Shown here: positions 39,963-50,401 of the stretch, one piece after another
How positions within the stretch are numbered: position 1 is the stretch's first letter
How the letters are laid out: each line of letters begins with the position of its first letter
Source: Saprospiraceae bacterium
GTDB taxonomy: Bacteria > Bacteroidota > Bacteroidia > Chitinophagales > Saprospiraceae
Reading direction: 5' to 3'
NCBI GenBank assembly: GCA_016710115.1
Contig: JADJLN010000019.1
Location: 465,001 to 516,546 of the forward strand
Length of the DNA: 51,546 nucleotides
Program-made: the position numbers and the translations under genes
The notes under the pieces: generated by a model
Databases searched by the model: none
Seen by the model: only the letters and a program-made list of their open reading frames with translations
What the model was told of the DNA's origin: nothing

Positions 39963-41254
39963 TTTCCGGCCCAAACCCAAACCAACCACAGGAAACCTGG
40001 GACCAGGACGGCAAGGAATGCCCGGGAGGTCGAATGTCGCAGGTCTTGACTCCCCAGGGCCAGACATAACCCGTATTTCACCAATGTATTGACTAGGGCC
40101 GCAATCAGCAAACCGATGGTCAGCATCCGGATTTCGGACCGGGAGGTCTGGTCGGCCAGGGAAATGGTGATGGCATCCATATCAGTCAGGCCGGCCAGGG
40201 CACTGGCCAGTGCGATCCCGGCATTCCCCAACCAGGCATGAGCCAGGTTCACCGCCCATTTGACAGCAAGGAACAAACCAGCAAACCAAATGGCTTCTTT
40301 CAGATTGACCGGGTTGGTGGCGGGGCGGTAATGAAGAGGGAGTGGATCTTGATCCTGCCTACGGTAACCGGATTCCGATGATAAACCCAATGCCGGCAAG
40401 GAGCAGGATGCCCGGCCAAACAGCGTGGAACCACTTCGGGGACAGAAAGGCCAGCCAAACGAGAATCCGGACGAACATCAGGGATGAGGCAAAGATGATG
40501 GCCGCAGCCGGAAGATCTGCCGACCCGGCATCCGACCGGCTCCGCCGGGCAAAGAACCATGCCGTCGCTGTGCTGGAGGCCAACCCCCCCAGGATTCCAG
40601 TCAGAAGGATGGATCGATCACGGGCCAGGAATTTGCCGAGGGAAGTAAGTAAGGAAATGCAAGGTGAGAAAAATGACAACCAGCAGCCAGTTCCGGTAGA
40701 GGTTGAAGATCCCGAAAGGCCCGAAATCACGATCCGGCAACCACGGCAACAGGAGGGCGGTCAGGACAATGAACAAGAGGATGGCCAGGATGTCGGACCG
40801 GTTGAGCTGGCGGATCCATCCGTGCAGGGTAAATTTCTGTGCCAGGATGAAGGTGATCACTACGGTCAGGGATACAGCCAAGAACTCATACTCCAAACGG
40901 ACCAGACAACCGATCAGGAAGGCCAGGACCAGGGCCATCTCGCTGGTACCCCCATGGTCACCGGCCCGGGCAGAAACCCAATAGGCCAATCCTGCAAGAG
41001 GAGAATGCCACCGGCCATCACTGGAATAAAGGCCGGATGAACGAGTTCGCCCATCACCATGGAGAGATACCCGGTCAGGGTAACGAGCATAAATGTCCGG
41101 ATGCCGGCGAAGGCGGCGTGATGATCGGAGTCCTGTGGCGGTTGTATTCCGTTCCAGCCGATCAGTAAGCCTGTGCCGAGTGTGATGGCCACCGGCGGAT
41201 GAGTAGGAGGGTACCGACATCGAGCGGGACCGGGTCCTGAAGTCCGGGGAGCAT
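39959..41254 (-). CDS. MgtC/SapB-DUF4010 integral membrane protein (several frameshifts)
   Basis: Composite; usable frames are 41162-41254, 40914-41200, 40618-40960, 40359-40640 and 39959-40345. The N-terminal MgtC/SapB part shows GTGLLIGW, HHAAFAGIRTFMLVTLTGYL and a following hydrophobic run. The DUF4010 part shows SDILAILLFIVLTALLLPWL, LTGILGGLASSTATAWFFAR, and ALASALAGLTDMDAITISLA. About ten transmembrane segments are expected. MgtC-like proteins are tied to low-magnesium survival; DUF4010 function is unknown. The start near 41254 (MLPGLQDPVPLDVG) leaves about 40 nt to the divergent transporter gene, and the 3' end meets the convergent pyruvate kinase gene. Confidence 0.72.
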
Positions 41255-41295
41255 ATCGAAAGATACGATGTCCGGGCTCTGCAATCCAACACCCT

Positions 41296-42796
41296 TTGAG
41301 GGATTGGTTTTTTGAAACCGTGAAGCGATTTCCAATCCCCGGCCTCCGAACACATGGATGGCTGACCATCCTGAGTGGACCTCTGGCTTTCCTCCTCATC
41401 CTGTATGGTACCAACCTGTCGCCCGGGCATCCGGAGGTCACACGGATGGCCGCCATCACGGTTTGGGTGGCCATCTGGTGGTTTACCGAGCCGGTTGATC
41501 TGGCCGTCACCTCTTTCTTCCATTCGTGCTGATGCCTGTACTGGGCATTGCCTCACCCGGGGATACGGCAGCACAATACATGGATCCGATCATCTTCCTC
41601 TTTCTGGGTGGATTTATCCTGGCTTTTGCCATGGAGAAGTGGCAATTGCATACCCGCCTGGCGCTGGGCATCCTCAGACGCACGGGAGCAGCCCCTTCCC
41701 GGATCCTGGCGGGAGTCATGGCAGCAGCGTTTTTCCTGTCGATGTGGGTGTCCAATACCGCCACCGTCCTGATGCTGGTGCCTGCTGTTCTATCCATTAT
41801 TGACCATGTCAGAGGAGAACACAAAGGCGATGATGGATCCCATCCGATCGCGATTTCCCTGCTTCTCGGACTGGCCTATGCAGCGACGATGGGTGGCATG
41901 AGCACACTGGTCGGGACACCTCCCAACATGTATTTCTACAGTTTTTATCAACGCACATTCCCAGGTGATGCCTCTGTGCATTTTACCAGTTTCTTCCTTC
42001 TCGCAGGCTTCATCACGGTTTTGCTTGCTGCGGCCACGTATGGTGTGATCCGCTGGCGTTATTTGCGCGGTCATCATGGGCAGTTGCCGCGTCATTATTT
42101 CCGGGATGAATATCACAAGCTGGGCCGGCTGAATCGGGATCAACGCGTGGTGATCGCTCTATTTGTGTTGACGGTGATCGCCTGGTTTACCCGACCTGAT
42201 TTTGAACTGGGCACTATGACGATCAGGGGCTGGGCCAATGCGCTTGGTCTTGGATCACGTGTGAATGACGGGATGGTCGTGATTACCATTTGTGTACTGC
42301 TCTTTATGATCCCGGCCAAAACTGAACGCCGTCGGATCCTGGAATGGAAAGATGTCCAACGATTGCCCTACGGAATTGTCCTGCTTTTTGGAAGCGGTTT
42401 TGCCCTGGCGCTTGGATTTATGGAATCCGGATTGAGCGACTGGCTCGCGGAGCGTCTGGAGATTCTGCATCATGTTCATCCTCTTGTGCTTTTACTGGTA
42501 TCCGGAGTGATCATTACGATCATATCGGAATTTGCCAGCAATATTGCCTGTGTCCAGATGGTCCTCCCCATCATGGTGGCTTTGGGTGCAGAAAGTGACC
42601 TTCCTGTCAAAGGGCTCAGGATCGCCACCACTCTTTTGCCTCCCTCGGTTTTATGATGCCAGTGGCAACTGCTCCCAACACGATCGTCTTTGGTAGTGGC
42701 ATAATCCGGACCCGCGAGATGATCCGCACGGGGGTGTGGATCAATCTGATCGGTATCGTCCTGATCAGCCTGATCATCTGGATCAGGTATGCATGA
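41296..42796 (+). CDS. SLC13/DASS-family anion:sodium symporter (two frameshifts)
   Basis: A sodium-coupled carboxylate or sulfate importer of about 500 residues in the inner membrane. Frame one (41296-41532) has LTILSGPLAFLLILYG and ITVWVAIWWFTEPVDLAVTS. After one missing base near 41518 the reading continues LMPVLGIASPG and FLFLGGFILAFAMEKWQLH with SMWVSNTATVLMLVPAV, the SNT sodium/substrate signature. A second missing base near 42648 leads to SLGFMMPVATAPNTIVFGSG, the paired C-terminal signature, and a stop at 42796. The start is TTG 41296 or GTG 41320; no ATG precedes the first helix. The substrate cannot be told from sequence. Confidence 0.87.
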
Positions 42797-42881
42797 AAGA
42801 ATAGATGAACTCCGGATGAATCATGATGAAAATATGACAATCCAGGCCATGGATCCGGGCCGGTAGCTGCATGAAGGCTGG

Positions 42882-42889
42882 TATATTTG
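42882..42889 (+). promoter_or_regulatory. Probable -7 element for the TolB-like gene
   Basis: TATATTTG is a perfect TAnnTTTG match, ending 24 nt before the ATG at 42914. No TTG is found at the usual distance upstream, so the -33 element is weak or absent. Confidence 0.4.
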
Positions 42890-42913
42890 CAGCCATTTTA
42901 ACCAACCTATCCA

Positions 42914-44012
42914 ATGAAACATTCCATTTTGGCTCTCTTGATGATGGCCTTGTTTGCGTGCAGTCAGCCTGCAAAAGAAGTTGCCCGGGAAGAACAACCA
43001 GAGGAAATCTGGATGGATTCTCTCATTCTGCCGGGAGAGAATCATTTCAAGCATATCCGTCAGATGACCTTTGGTGGGGATAATGCGGAGGCTTACTGGT
43101 CATTTGACGATCAGAAGCTGATCTTTCAGGCAAAGAATGATACCTGGGGGGCAACTTGCGACCGGATTTACGTCACGGGTTGGCAAGACACCTGGACAGA
43201 TACACCGGCACCGATGATCAGTAATGGGAAGGGGCGGACCACCTGTGCCTATTTCCTGCCGGGCGACAGTACGGTGTTGTATGCTTCAACACATCTGGCA
43301 ATGGATACCTGCCCACCTGTGCCAGAGCGCGGTCACGGAGGCAAATATGTCTGGCCCATCTATCCGAGTTACGACATCTTTGTCGCCGACCTGTATGGGA
43401 ATATACTATCCCAATTGACGGATGCACCCGGTTATGATGCCGAGGCAACTGTTTCGCCCAAGGGGGACAAGATCGTGTTTACGTCTGACCGAAGTGGTGA
43501 TCTGGAGCTCTATGTCATGAATATTGACGGGAGCGGTTTGATCCAGGTAACGAATACCCTGGGTTATGATGGCGGTGCATTTTTCTCACCGGATGGAACG
43601 CAACTGGTGTGGCGAGCCAGCCGCCCGACATCCAAAGAAGAGGTCAAGGAATATAAGGACCTGTTGGCGAAGGGCCTTGTAGAGCCAACCAATATGGAAT
43701 TATTTGTGGCGAATATTGACGGTTCAAATGCCCGTCAGGTAACGCACTGGGAAGGCCAACTGGTGTCCCTATTTCCATCCCGGTGGTCAGAAGATCCTCT
43801 TTGCATCCAACCATGCAACCGAACGGGGCTTTCCGTTCAATCTGTATCTGATCAATGTAGATGGTACCGGGCTGGAGCAGGTGACAGCGGAAGATGCTTT
43901 TTCTGCCTTTCCCGTGTTCTCGAATAATGGAAAATATCTGGCTTTCTCTTCCAACCGGAATAATGGTGGAACGCGGGATACCAATCTGTTCATTGCCGAA
44001 TGGCAGGATTAA
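42914..44012 (+). CDS. PD40/TolB-like beta-propeller lipoprotein (one frameshift)
   Basis: About 365 residues. The signal peptide has a lipobox (MKHSILALLMMALFACSQ), so it is a lipoprotein. Blades of a WD40-like (PD40) propeller follow: VSPKGDKIVFTSDRSGDLEL, YVMNIDGSGLIQVT, FSPDGTQLVWRASR and NMELFVANIDGSNARQVTH. An extra G near 43754 breaks the frame. The corrected reading gives GGQKILFASNHATERG, YLINVDGTGLEQVTAEDAFS and FSNNGKYLAFSSNRN to a stop at 44012. It is similar to the propeller of TolB and of OmpA-linked Bacteroidota proteins; its role is probably binding at the envelope. A strong terminator follows. Confidence 0.83.
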
Positions 44013-44033
44013 TTGGTCTCCACGATGCAATCG

Positions 44034-44080
44034 AAAAAGGCCGGTCTCCGGGAAGGAGATCGGCCTTTTTCTTTTTTCTA
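44034..44080 (+). terminator. Intrinsic terminator after the TolB-like gene
   Basis: AAAAAGGCCGGTCTCC pairs with GGAGATCGGCCTTTTT around loop GGGAA, followed by CTTTTTTC. It starts 21 nt after the corrected stop at 44012, which independently supports that stop. Confidence 0.9.
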
Positions 44081-44118
44081 ACGTCAAATAAACGTCCACA
44101 GTTGAACATTGGCTAATA

Positions 44119-44676
44119 AGCTTTTTTTCAGATCTGTACAAAATAAACTTGGAAGATTGCTTTTGGCATGCTGCAGTATTCCATTCAGGGCCTCATTGTG
44201 AAATTTTGACTATAGTAGTACACCTCTGGCCCGCCTCATGCCGGCGAGGCACCTTCTTTTTGACGCGCCAAAAAGAAGGCAAAAGCGCTTGTCGCCAAAA
44301 TGGGCCTTCTTTTTTTATGTTTAAGAGCAATGCTAACTCGTATCTGGATTGGCTGACGTAAACATCAAGACCCGGCCGCTCGTATTTGATCGGTGGTTAT
44401 TTGCATCATTGATACTCTTCTTTCATGTAAATTGTCAATAAACGCATCACATGTCCGATCAAATAATGCAGCAGTTTGCACGATTGACTGTTTTCATACA
44501 GCTATAGAATTCAATTGTTTACCTGGTAGTCGGGTCCTTGATGTGCTGGGAGGCCCTGGTTTGGCGACGATTAAATTTTAAGGGGTTAGATTCGGAATTT
44601 ATGATCTGTAGAGTTTTATTTCATTGATTATCAGCACTTATATTTTACAGAATAAATTGTTTTGGACAGATGAGCT
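44119..44676 (+). mobile_element. Putative MITE-like element, copy B
   Basis: A 558-bp counterpart of copy A, also between convergent genes. It begins AGCTTTTTTTCAGATCTGTA and ends TTTTGGACAGATGAGCT. The inverted repeat TATTTGATCGG (44383-44393) / CCGATCAAATA (44455-44465) is intact. Much of 44285-44670 aligns closely with 13745-14165. It lacks the 41-nt double hairpin of copy A. The flanks both contain AGCTTTTTT, which may be a target-site duplication or part of the ends. Confidence 0.7.
44252..44279. repeat. Covarying 28-nt hairpin, copy B
   Basis: CCTTCTTTTT / AAAAAGAAGG forms a perfect 10-bp stem around loop GACGCGCC. Compared with copy A, the outer four base pairs have all changed on both strands while pairing is preserved. 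Confidence 0.8.
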
Positions 44677-44701
44677 TTTTTACATGCCGAATTATTTCCC
44701 G

Positions 44702-44747
<46 letters not shown>

Positions 44748-44754
44748 TATCTTT

Positions 44755-45277
44755 TTACTTCCCCTCTTCCTTGAACCACCCCGAATAGAACACATAATTT
44801 CCAGCTATTCGTTCGATGGTATCCTGGAAAGTCTCTTCGGATAAGGCCTTCACTTTTTTTGCCGGGACACCGGCATAGATATGACCGGATTCCAGTCGGC
44901 TGTTTTCGAGGACGACAGCACCAGCGGCGATGAGTACATTGGATTCCACGACCACGTGATCCATCACAATAGCACCCATACCGACGAGCACATTGTCGTG
45001 GATAGTGCATCCATGCACAATGGCCCGATGGCCGATGGATACATTATTACCAATGGTCAACGGTGCTTTTTTGTATGTACAGTGCAGAATAGCCCCGTCT
45101 TGAACATTCACCCGATTGCCCATCCGAATCCAGTGTACATCGCCTGACGACGGCCTGAAACCAGATGCTGCATTCATCGCCAGTGATGACATCGCCTACG
45201 ATGGTGGCATTTTCGGCCAGAAAACAATCTGATCCAAACCGGGGAGATTTTCCTTCAACAGGCAGGAGTAGAGCCAT
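44755..45277 (-). CDS. Gamma-class carbonic anhydrase-like hexapeptide protein (one frameshift)
   Basis: About 174 residues. The N-terminal frame (45277 downward) reads FLAENATIVGDVITGDECSI then WFQAVVR. One G is missing near 45141, and the second frame resumes GDVHWIRMGNRVNVQDGAIL, SIGHRAIVHGCTIHDNVLVG, and MGAIVMDHVVVESNVLIAAG to the end. This is the left-handed beta-helix of the YrdA/CaiE family, with the metal-binding His positions in the GHRAIVHGC part. Members bind zinc or iron and some hydrate CO2. The ATG at 45277 is clear. Confidence 0.88.
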
Positions 45278-45393
45278 GATTTCAATTTGTGTAAAACTAT
45301 GTGAGTATTTCGATTTAAGGAGCCATTCTATAAAGAAGTAAATCTTTTTGCCCTACAATACCGCATTCATATCCCGGAAATGCCGGGTACCGA

Positions 45394-46062
45394 TCAACCA
45401 GAGACGGTGATCCCTGAAAAGATGTACCAGTCATCTTTTTTCGGATTTCCGGATTGGCTTACACCATCCAGCAGATCGGAAAAAACGGGTCGTTGACCGG
45501 CTTCGATCCCGACACTCCATTCAGGAGAGGCATCATACCGGAGCCCCAATCCAACTGGTAGTGCCAGGAACCAGTTCTGCTTCATCTCATGAGCAAATGG
45601 ATCTGTTTCTTCTGGCAGATCCTCCCCTGTAGCATAAGACTCGTGGACGAGCATACGTCATACCAAGGCCCGCATAGATGTACGGGCTTAGATGAGGATG
45701 AAATTTGCCCACATAATAATGTGATTGACGGCCCAATGGCTTCCATTCGATGGTCACTGCCGATTCCAGCAGAGTCGCTGAAAATCGGAACTTCCGTTGC
45801 GACCGGACTTGGCATGTTTGTCATCACCGCTGATCTGACCGGCGATGATCTGTCCGCGCAGACTCCATTGATGATGCCAGTGGAATCGGTAAATCAGCCC
45901 TCCGGCCATTCGGGATTCGATCAGTTCAAGATGCGGCTCAGGGAGATCACCCTGATAATTGGCAATGCCCGTGAAAACCGACCATTCATGTTCATATTGG
46001 GCCTGCAGCAGTTGAGCAACCGAAAGGAATATTCCCAAAAGAAATGCGTGTAAAATGTTCAT
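45394..46062 (-). CDS. DUF6089-like outer membrane beta-barrel protein (frameshifted)
   Basis: About 222 residues. Start 46062 gives signal peptide MNILHAFLLGIFLSVAQLLQ then AQYEHEWSVFTGIANYQGDL. Barrel strands include MAGGLIYRFHWHHQWSLRGQ and HLSPYIYAGLGMTYARP, then EMKQNWFLALPVGLGLRYDA and WSVGIEAGQRPVFSDLLDGV. The family is Bacteroidota-specific with unknown function. Fragments are 45754-46062, a middle part near 45655-45753 in another frame, and 45394-45654. It starts at the very end of the upstream secreted-protein gene, suggesting co-transcription. Confidence 0.75.
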
Positions 46063-48890
46063 GTTCCAGGATTCAAGGATGGAGAAAGAGGGGAACGCAG
46101 TTGAGGTGTCTGCATCATACAGGGTCAGGAAGTATCTTCCGGGTGGCCATTCAGCCATCGAAAATGAAGCAGGGTTGCCCAGAGGCATGGTCAACCAGAT
46201 GCGACCAACCAGATCGACCACTTCCAGCTTTGCTATTCCTGGATTCGCATGAAGTGCTGTGATCATTACCTGTCCGTCAGGCCGGGCCCGGTCACTTTCC
46301 AATCCGGTTCGTTCCCGTCTATCCGGATCACACGAATCGGGCTGTAGCTGAAGCTGCCGTCCAGGTCTTCCTGTCGGATGCGATAATAATTCAGGCCTTT
46401 TCCGGGGAATAGTGGTCGAACAGATAGTGCTGGATGCCAGAGGATGAGGGTGCCGGGGGCCATGCGACCGAGCATGTCAAAGGCGAGTCCATCTGTACTG
46501 TGTTCGGCTGAGAAATAGCTGTTTTCTGTTTCCTGCACGGTTGACCACATGAGTCGAACACCATCATCAACAGGGACTACCCGGAAATCGACCCACGTGA
46601 CCGGCAACGGTTGATCTGCTCCATAGAGATCAATACGATCCAGGTCATCCAGCCATCTGGTCAGGCCTGTGGGGCAGGGTCGTACACACCGTCCAGCGCC
46701 AGTGCGTACCCAGGAGCCATGGCCAGGACTGGAATGACCGTGATCTGTACATCATGGTTGAGCCCTTTCCGGTTCGAGGTTCCAGCCTCCCACAGTACAG
46801 GAAATAGTCATATTCACCGGCAGGGATACCTGGTGGAGGATTCGTACAGGAGGCAACACCCGGGCGGGACCGAGGGGATCAAAATAGCCAAGCAGATTTG
46901 GAGCATCTGTTGTGGTGATGTCCAGTTTGAAATGTGCATAATGGGCCGCATTACCAACTGGAAAATCATATCCGTTGGTCCCTGAAAGCAGATCCCTGCG
47001 CAACCGGCCTTCGATATATGCGTCGGGACCAAAATTGAGGATGGAAGCCGGCACTGTTGTCTGTAGCCGGATCTCTGACGTCCCACCGGTGATCACATTG
47101 TCGCCACCTTCAAATTCCAGCATATTGGTCACGACGGCATGGAGCAGAAAGAGGGCTTCCGCTCCGATCGTCAGATGCGTGGTGCGGAAGTGGTCTGCTT
47201 CACCTTCGATGGTAGCTGGCTGACAAACCGGACCTCGCCATTGCCATGGGTGTGCTGGAGGATTCCTTCCAGTTGCATTCCGGAACCGGTACATTCGATC
47301 AGCAGGCCATGAGGGGGTATTGCCATTGTATGCTTCATTCGAGAGCACACAATCGGCACGTACCACCAGTCTCCACGGAGGAGAGTTCTGTTTCTGATTA
47401 TGCACGGTGACCGTCCCTGTTCTTCGCCTCCGATATCCAGGACTTGCTGGATGGTCAGGGTGCCAAATTCATTGATCCTGCTGGTCAGCCCATTGAAGTT
47501 ATAATGGCCGGCCATGCTGTCAAAGATCAGCTGGCCATAGCTCCAGTTGGATGAAGAAACAGAGAGGGTGTTTCCCACATAGCGATAGATCGCGACAGAT
47601 CGGGGCAACTGCAAGCGATCCGGACTGATCATGTAGTTGTCCCTGTATTCGGAGGCAGCGCTGTTGCCTGTTTTGATCCGGTGGCTGTATTGCCCATCAG
47701 CCAGCGGGCGCCGGACTGAAAACGCAGCCCGTTCGTTCCACCCATACCGTGATCGATCAGAGTGCCTTCAACCCGGCATTGGGGAAGCGGCCCAGCGGAG
47801 GCAATTTCAAGGCGGGTAGTTGACGGGATTTCCAGGGATGCACCTGCATCGATAACCAGGTCATCAATGACGATGTCCTGATCAGGACTACCACATGCTG
47901 AACGGTCACCTGCTCGCTGTTGTCCCGGACAGGATATGCGCCCGCATTGGACGGGAGACGCTGGTCGGGCGAAACTTCCCAGATCACCGGATCACTCAGA
48001 CACCGTTCGTGATGGTTCTGAACCGGGCTGAGGACACATCATCATCGAGGATGGTGGCCGTATGATCAGACAGGATGATGTCGGCTGATCCACTCAGAAG
48101 ATCCAGATGGAGATCGACGGTTTCATCTCTTCGACCAGACCATCGCCTTGAATGGTGAGAGTGTGACAAATTGTGTGTCGGGTAATTCCCTCCGGTCTCG
48201 AATGTCAGAACGACTGGCAGAAAAGAATAGTCCACATCCGGTGTTGCCGGAACCGGTCAGGAAGTCGCTGACCGATTTCTACAGGACCGGAGGGAGGTGA
48301 TTGCATGACGATCCCGATCACGTGATCATGTTCGCCCACATGACCTTCCAGTGCGGATGATGCGGCAAATACAAATCCCAACTCGGTGATAGGACGCCAT
48401 TTGTGATCAAGACATCATCCAGTCCGACATTGCCGACATCCTTGGAATACAGCCAGCGGACATAGCGCATTTCCGGTTCGAGATCGAGAGTGACCGGCTG
48501 ACAATTACCGATCGGTGTGCAACCGCTGCAGGGGCCGTACTGATCCAATACGATCCAGGAATTATTGTCAGAAGAAGCGGCCAGTTGGAGCGCAGATGAT
48601 CCACCATGCTGGCATTTTTCAGGGAAAGGTCAGCTGGTCGGGACCATCAGAAAAGGCAACCAGATAATATTTCACCATCCTGATCCAGGCGGCCCATCCC
48701 GTTACCTCGGAACAGGTAAAACCGGTATTGTAACACCGATCAGTATTGTTCCCATTCCCATCCGTCCAGCCTGAAGGAGGTGATGGATCACAACTACGTG
48801 GATCGGGAAAGTGGAAGAGGTGACTGTGCCCTCGGGCAGCACTTAAACAGCAATAACCAATCCTGTCAGGATGGAGCGCAAAACAACCAT
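46063..48890 (-). CDS. T9SS-secreted protein 1 with Calx-beta domain (heavily frameshifted)
   Basis: A composite of about 940 residues, broken into at least eight pieces. From 48890: signal peptide MVVLRSILTGLVIAV, then DGPDQLTF and LEPEMRYVRWLYSKDVGNVG with LDDVLITNG (jelly-roll-like domain). A Calx-beta domain spans 48040-48235 (DETVDLHLDLLSGSADIILS then TATILDDD). Strand-rich repeats follow (LIFDSMAGHYNFNGLTSRIN; YIEGRLRRDLLSGTNGYDFP). Near the C-terminus are a YYRIRQEDLDGSFSYSP segment and a sorting-type domain (KLEVVDLVGRIWLTMPLGNP, WPPGRYFLTLYD). Export by T9SS is inferred. The exact stop, near 46065, is obscured by a frame change. Confidence 0.65.
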
Positions 48891-49193
48891 GATGAGACAT
48901 TTTACGTTGATCCCGCAAAGGGAAAACGGGAGGAATGTCGACAGCACGGCAACTGACTGGAACAGGGAAACAGGAGAGGGAAACAGGTGGAAATGGAATT
49001 CGTCAGAATTATCGAATCCAAACTAGTTCTGGATCAACGGACGCTGGACTGCAGAGCCTCCGGCCTAGTCAATGTTGTGTTCTCCGATTAAGGATGATGC
49101 TAAATTAAAATTGACGGACTGGATGACCAAGGGGTGGGCGTTAAAGAAATGATAAAGTCGAAGGCGGAAGGCGGAGATTCGAAAGTGGAAGGT

Positions 49194-49480
49194 GGAATCG
49201 TACCGGCTGCCTTTAGCCGCCGTAACGAAATCGACTGTTTCGAGAGGCAAGGAAAGGGACCGTATAGCGAAGGTGCAATACGGAAATCGGAAGGCGGAAA
49301 TCGGAAATTGGAAATCGGAAGTGGGAAGGCCGAATCGTACCGCTGCTTTAGCTGCCGTAACGAAATCGACTGTTTTTCGAGAGAGGCAAGGAGGACTGTG
49401 TTGCGATGGAGCAATACGGAAATCGGAAATCGGAAGGCGGAAATTGGAAATCGGAAGAGGGGAATCGTACCGGATGCTTG
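49194..49480. repeat. Tandem repeat, ~130-137 nt unit with heptamer tract
   Basis: Units begin at 49194 (GGAATCGTACCGGCTGCC), 49331 (CGAATCGTACCGCTGC) and a partial one at 49461 (GGAATCGTACCGGATGC). Each full unit has a GCCGTAACGAAATCGACTG block and ends in 7-nt steps of the form GGAAATC/GGAAGGC/GGAAATT. Confidence 0.85.
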
Positions 49481-50207
49481 GCAGCTGGCCGTGCCACGAT
49501 TGATAGAACTATCTTTTCGAAGGAAGAAATGAATAAGAAATCAGAAAGGTGGAATGGGAGACATAATCTTGCTTTATAGATAGGTTTAGAAGCCCTGAAG
49601 GGCGCAACAAAGGGAAATACCTGTTTTCTGTGGCGGGGAGGAATTCGGAAAGCAGAAATTGGAAATCAACTCCGGACCGAAAAATCGATTCATTTGCCAC
49701 AAAGGCAGGAAGGACACGAAGGCTCACAAAGAGAGAATCTGAACACGAACAACTGTAAGCCAAACAAGAATAGAGGGCGCTTAAAAGTAGAAGTGGAAAT
49801 CATATTCCAGGACTGATTGCTGAGGGGCCCAGATCAGTAGTGTGAAGAGAATGAGGAATAAAGGGCGAAAAGGTTTGGGCCTTAGGTGTTGGAGGTGGGT
49901 TTCCGGCCATTTGAATCTGAGCATTGGAACTTACCCGGCCGCCTGCAAGCGGGTTTGCGATTTGAATTTTGCGATTTGGGATTTCTGCGGAAGGCGTTAT
50001 TTCGTTATAAGGTATTTCGTAATTTCGAAAATAGCCAAATCCAACATCAAAACCGGCGTTTGTAGCGGTGACTTTAGTCGCCGTGGATAAGAATAAGTTA
50101 ACGTGGTGCTTTTGAACGTGGAGTTATCCCCATCCTCAGACATTGACAATCCGCGCTGTGGTAAAGATCAAGATCAACAGATAATCAACATCTGAATTTC
50201 TTCGCGC

Positions 50208-50332
50208 CCAGACGATGGCCCTTCTTGGCCATGTCTGGATCCGCCCCCGACCCCGAGTGCTCGGGGGCGGAGGGGGTCGAGGCGTCCGGGCCTTATGGGA
50301 GGTGCAATTTTTGGCCGCGTGCCAAAAAGTGA
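50208..50332. repeat. Nested hairpin module related to the MITE-like elements
   Basis: CCAGAC/GTCTGG (50208-50240) encloses an inner GGCC/GGCC hairpin. ATCCG then opens a G+C-rich region containing palindrome CCCCGAGTGCTCGGGG (50253-50268) and closing at GTCCGG (50285-50290). A third hairpin CAATTTTTGGC/GCCAAAAAGTG (50306-50332) has one mismatch. The outer stems equal those inserted in copy A at 14011-14049. The terminal repeats of the element are not seen here. Confidence 0.7.
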
Positions 50333-50401
50333 ATGTTAAGTGCATCTTGCAAACGACTCAAGCGAGCGGCGAACAGCGAATTCGCGAACACGAATTGCAA
50401 A

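Larger units (their letters stand above)
48891..50401. other. Repeat-rich intergenic region
   Basis: About 1.5 kb without a convincing gene. It contains ~130-nt tandem repeats (49194-49480), a CCCTGAAGGG palindrome near 49594, a CACAAAGGCAGG / GACACGAAGG phrase near 49697-49721, a GCGGTGACTTTAGTCGCCGT hairpin-like segment near 50062-50083, and the hairpin module at 50208-50332. Short open frames here are low-complexity products of the repeats. Confidence 0.6.

Noticed and set aside
38827..40014. 395-codon open frame antisense to the pyruvate kinase gene
   Set aside because: It is a shadow of a G+C-rich coding strand; its residues are Gln/His/Pro-rich with no recognisable domain, while the plus strand matches pyruvate kinase throughout.
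40342..41040. 232-codon plus-strand frame across the DUF4010 gene
   Set aside because: Low-complexity charged product (QEGGQDNEQEDGQDVG); the minus strand encodes clear membrane helices of DUF4010.
45589..46053. 154-codon plus-strand frame
   Set aside because: It is antisense to the DUF6089-like barrel gene and has no family features.
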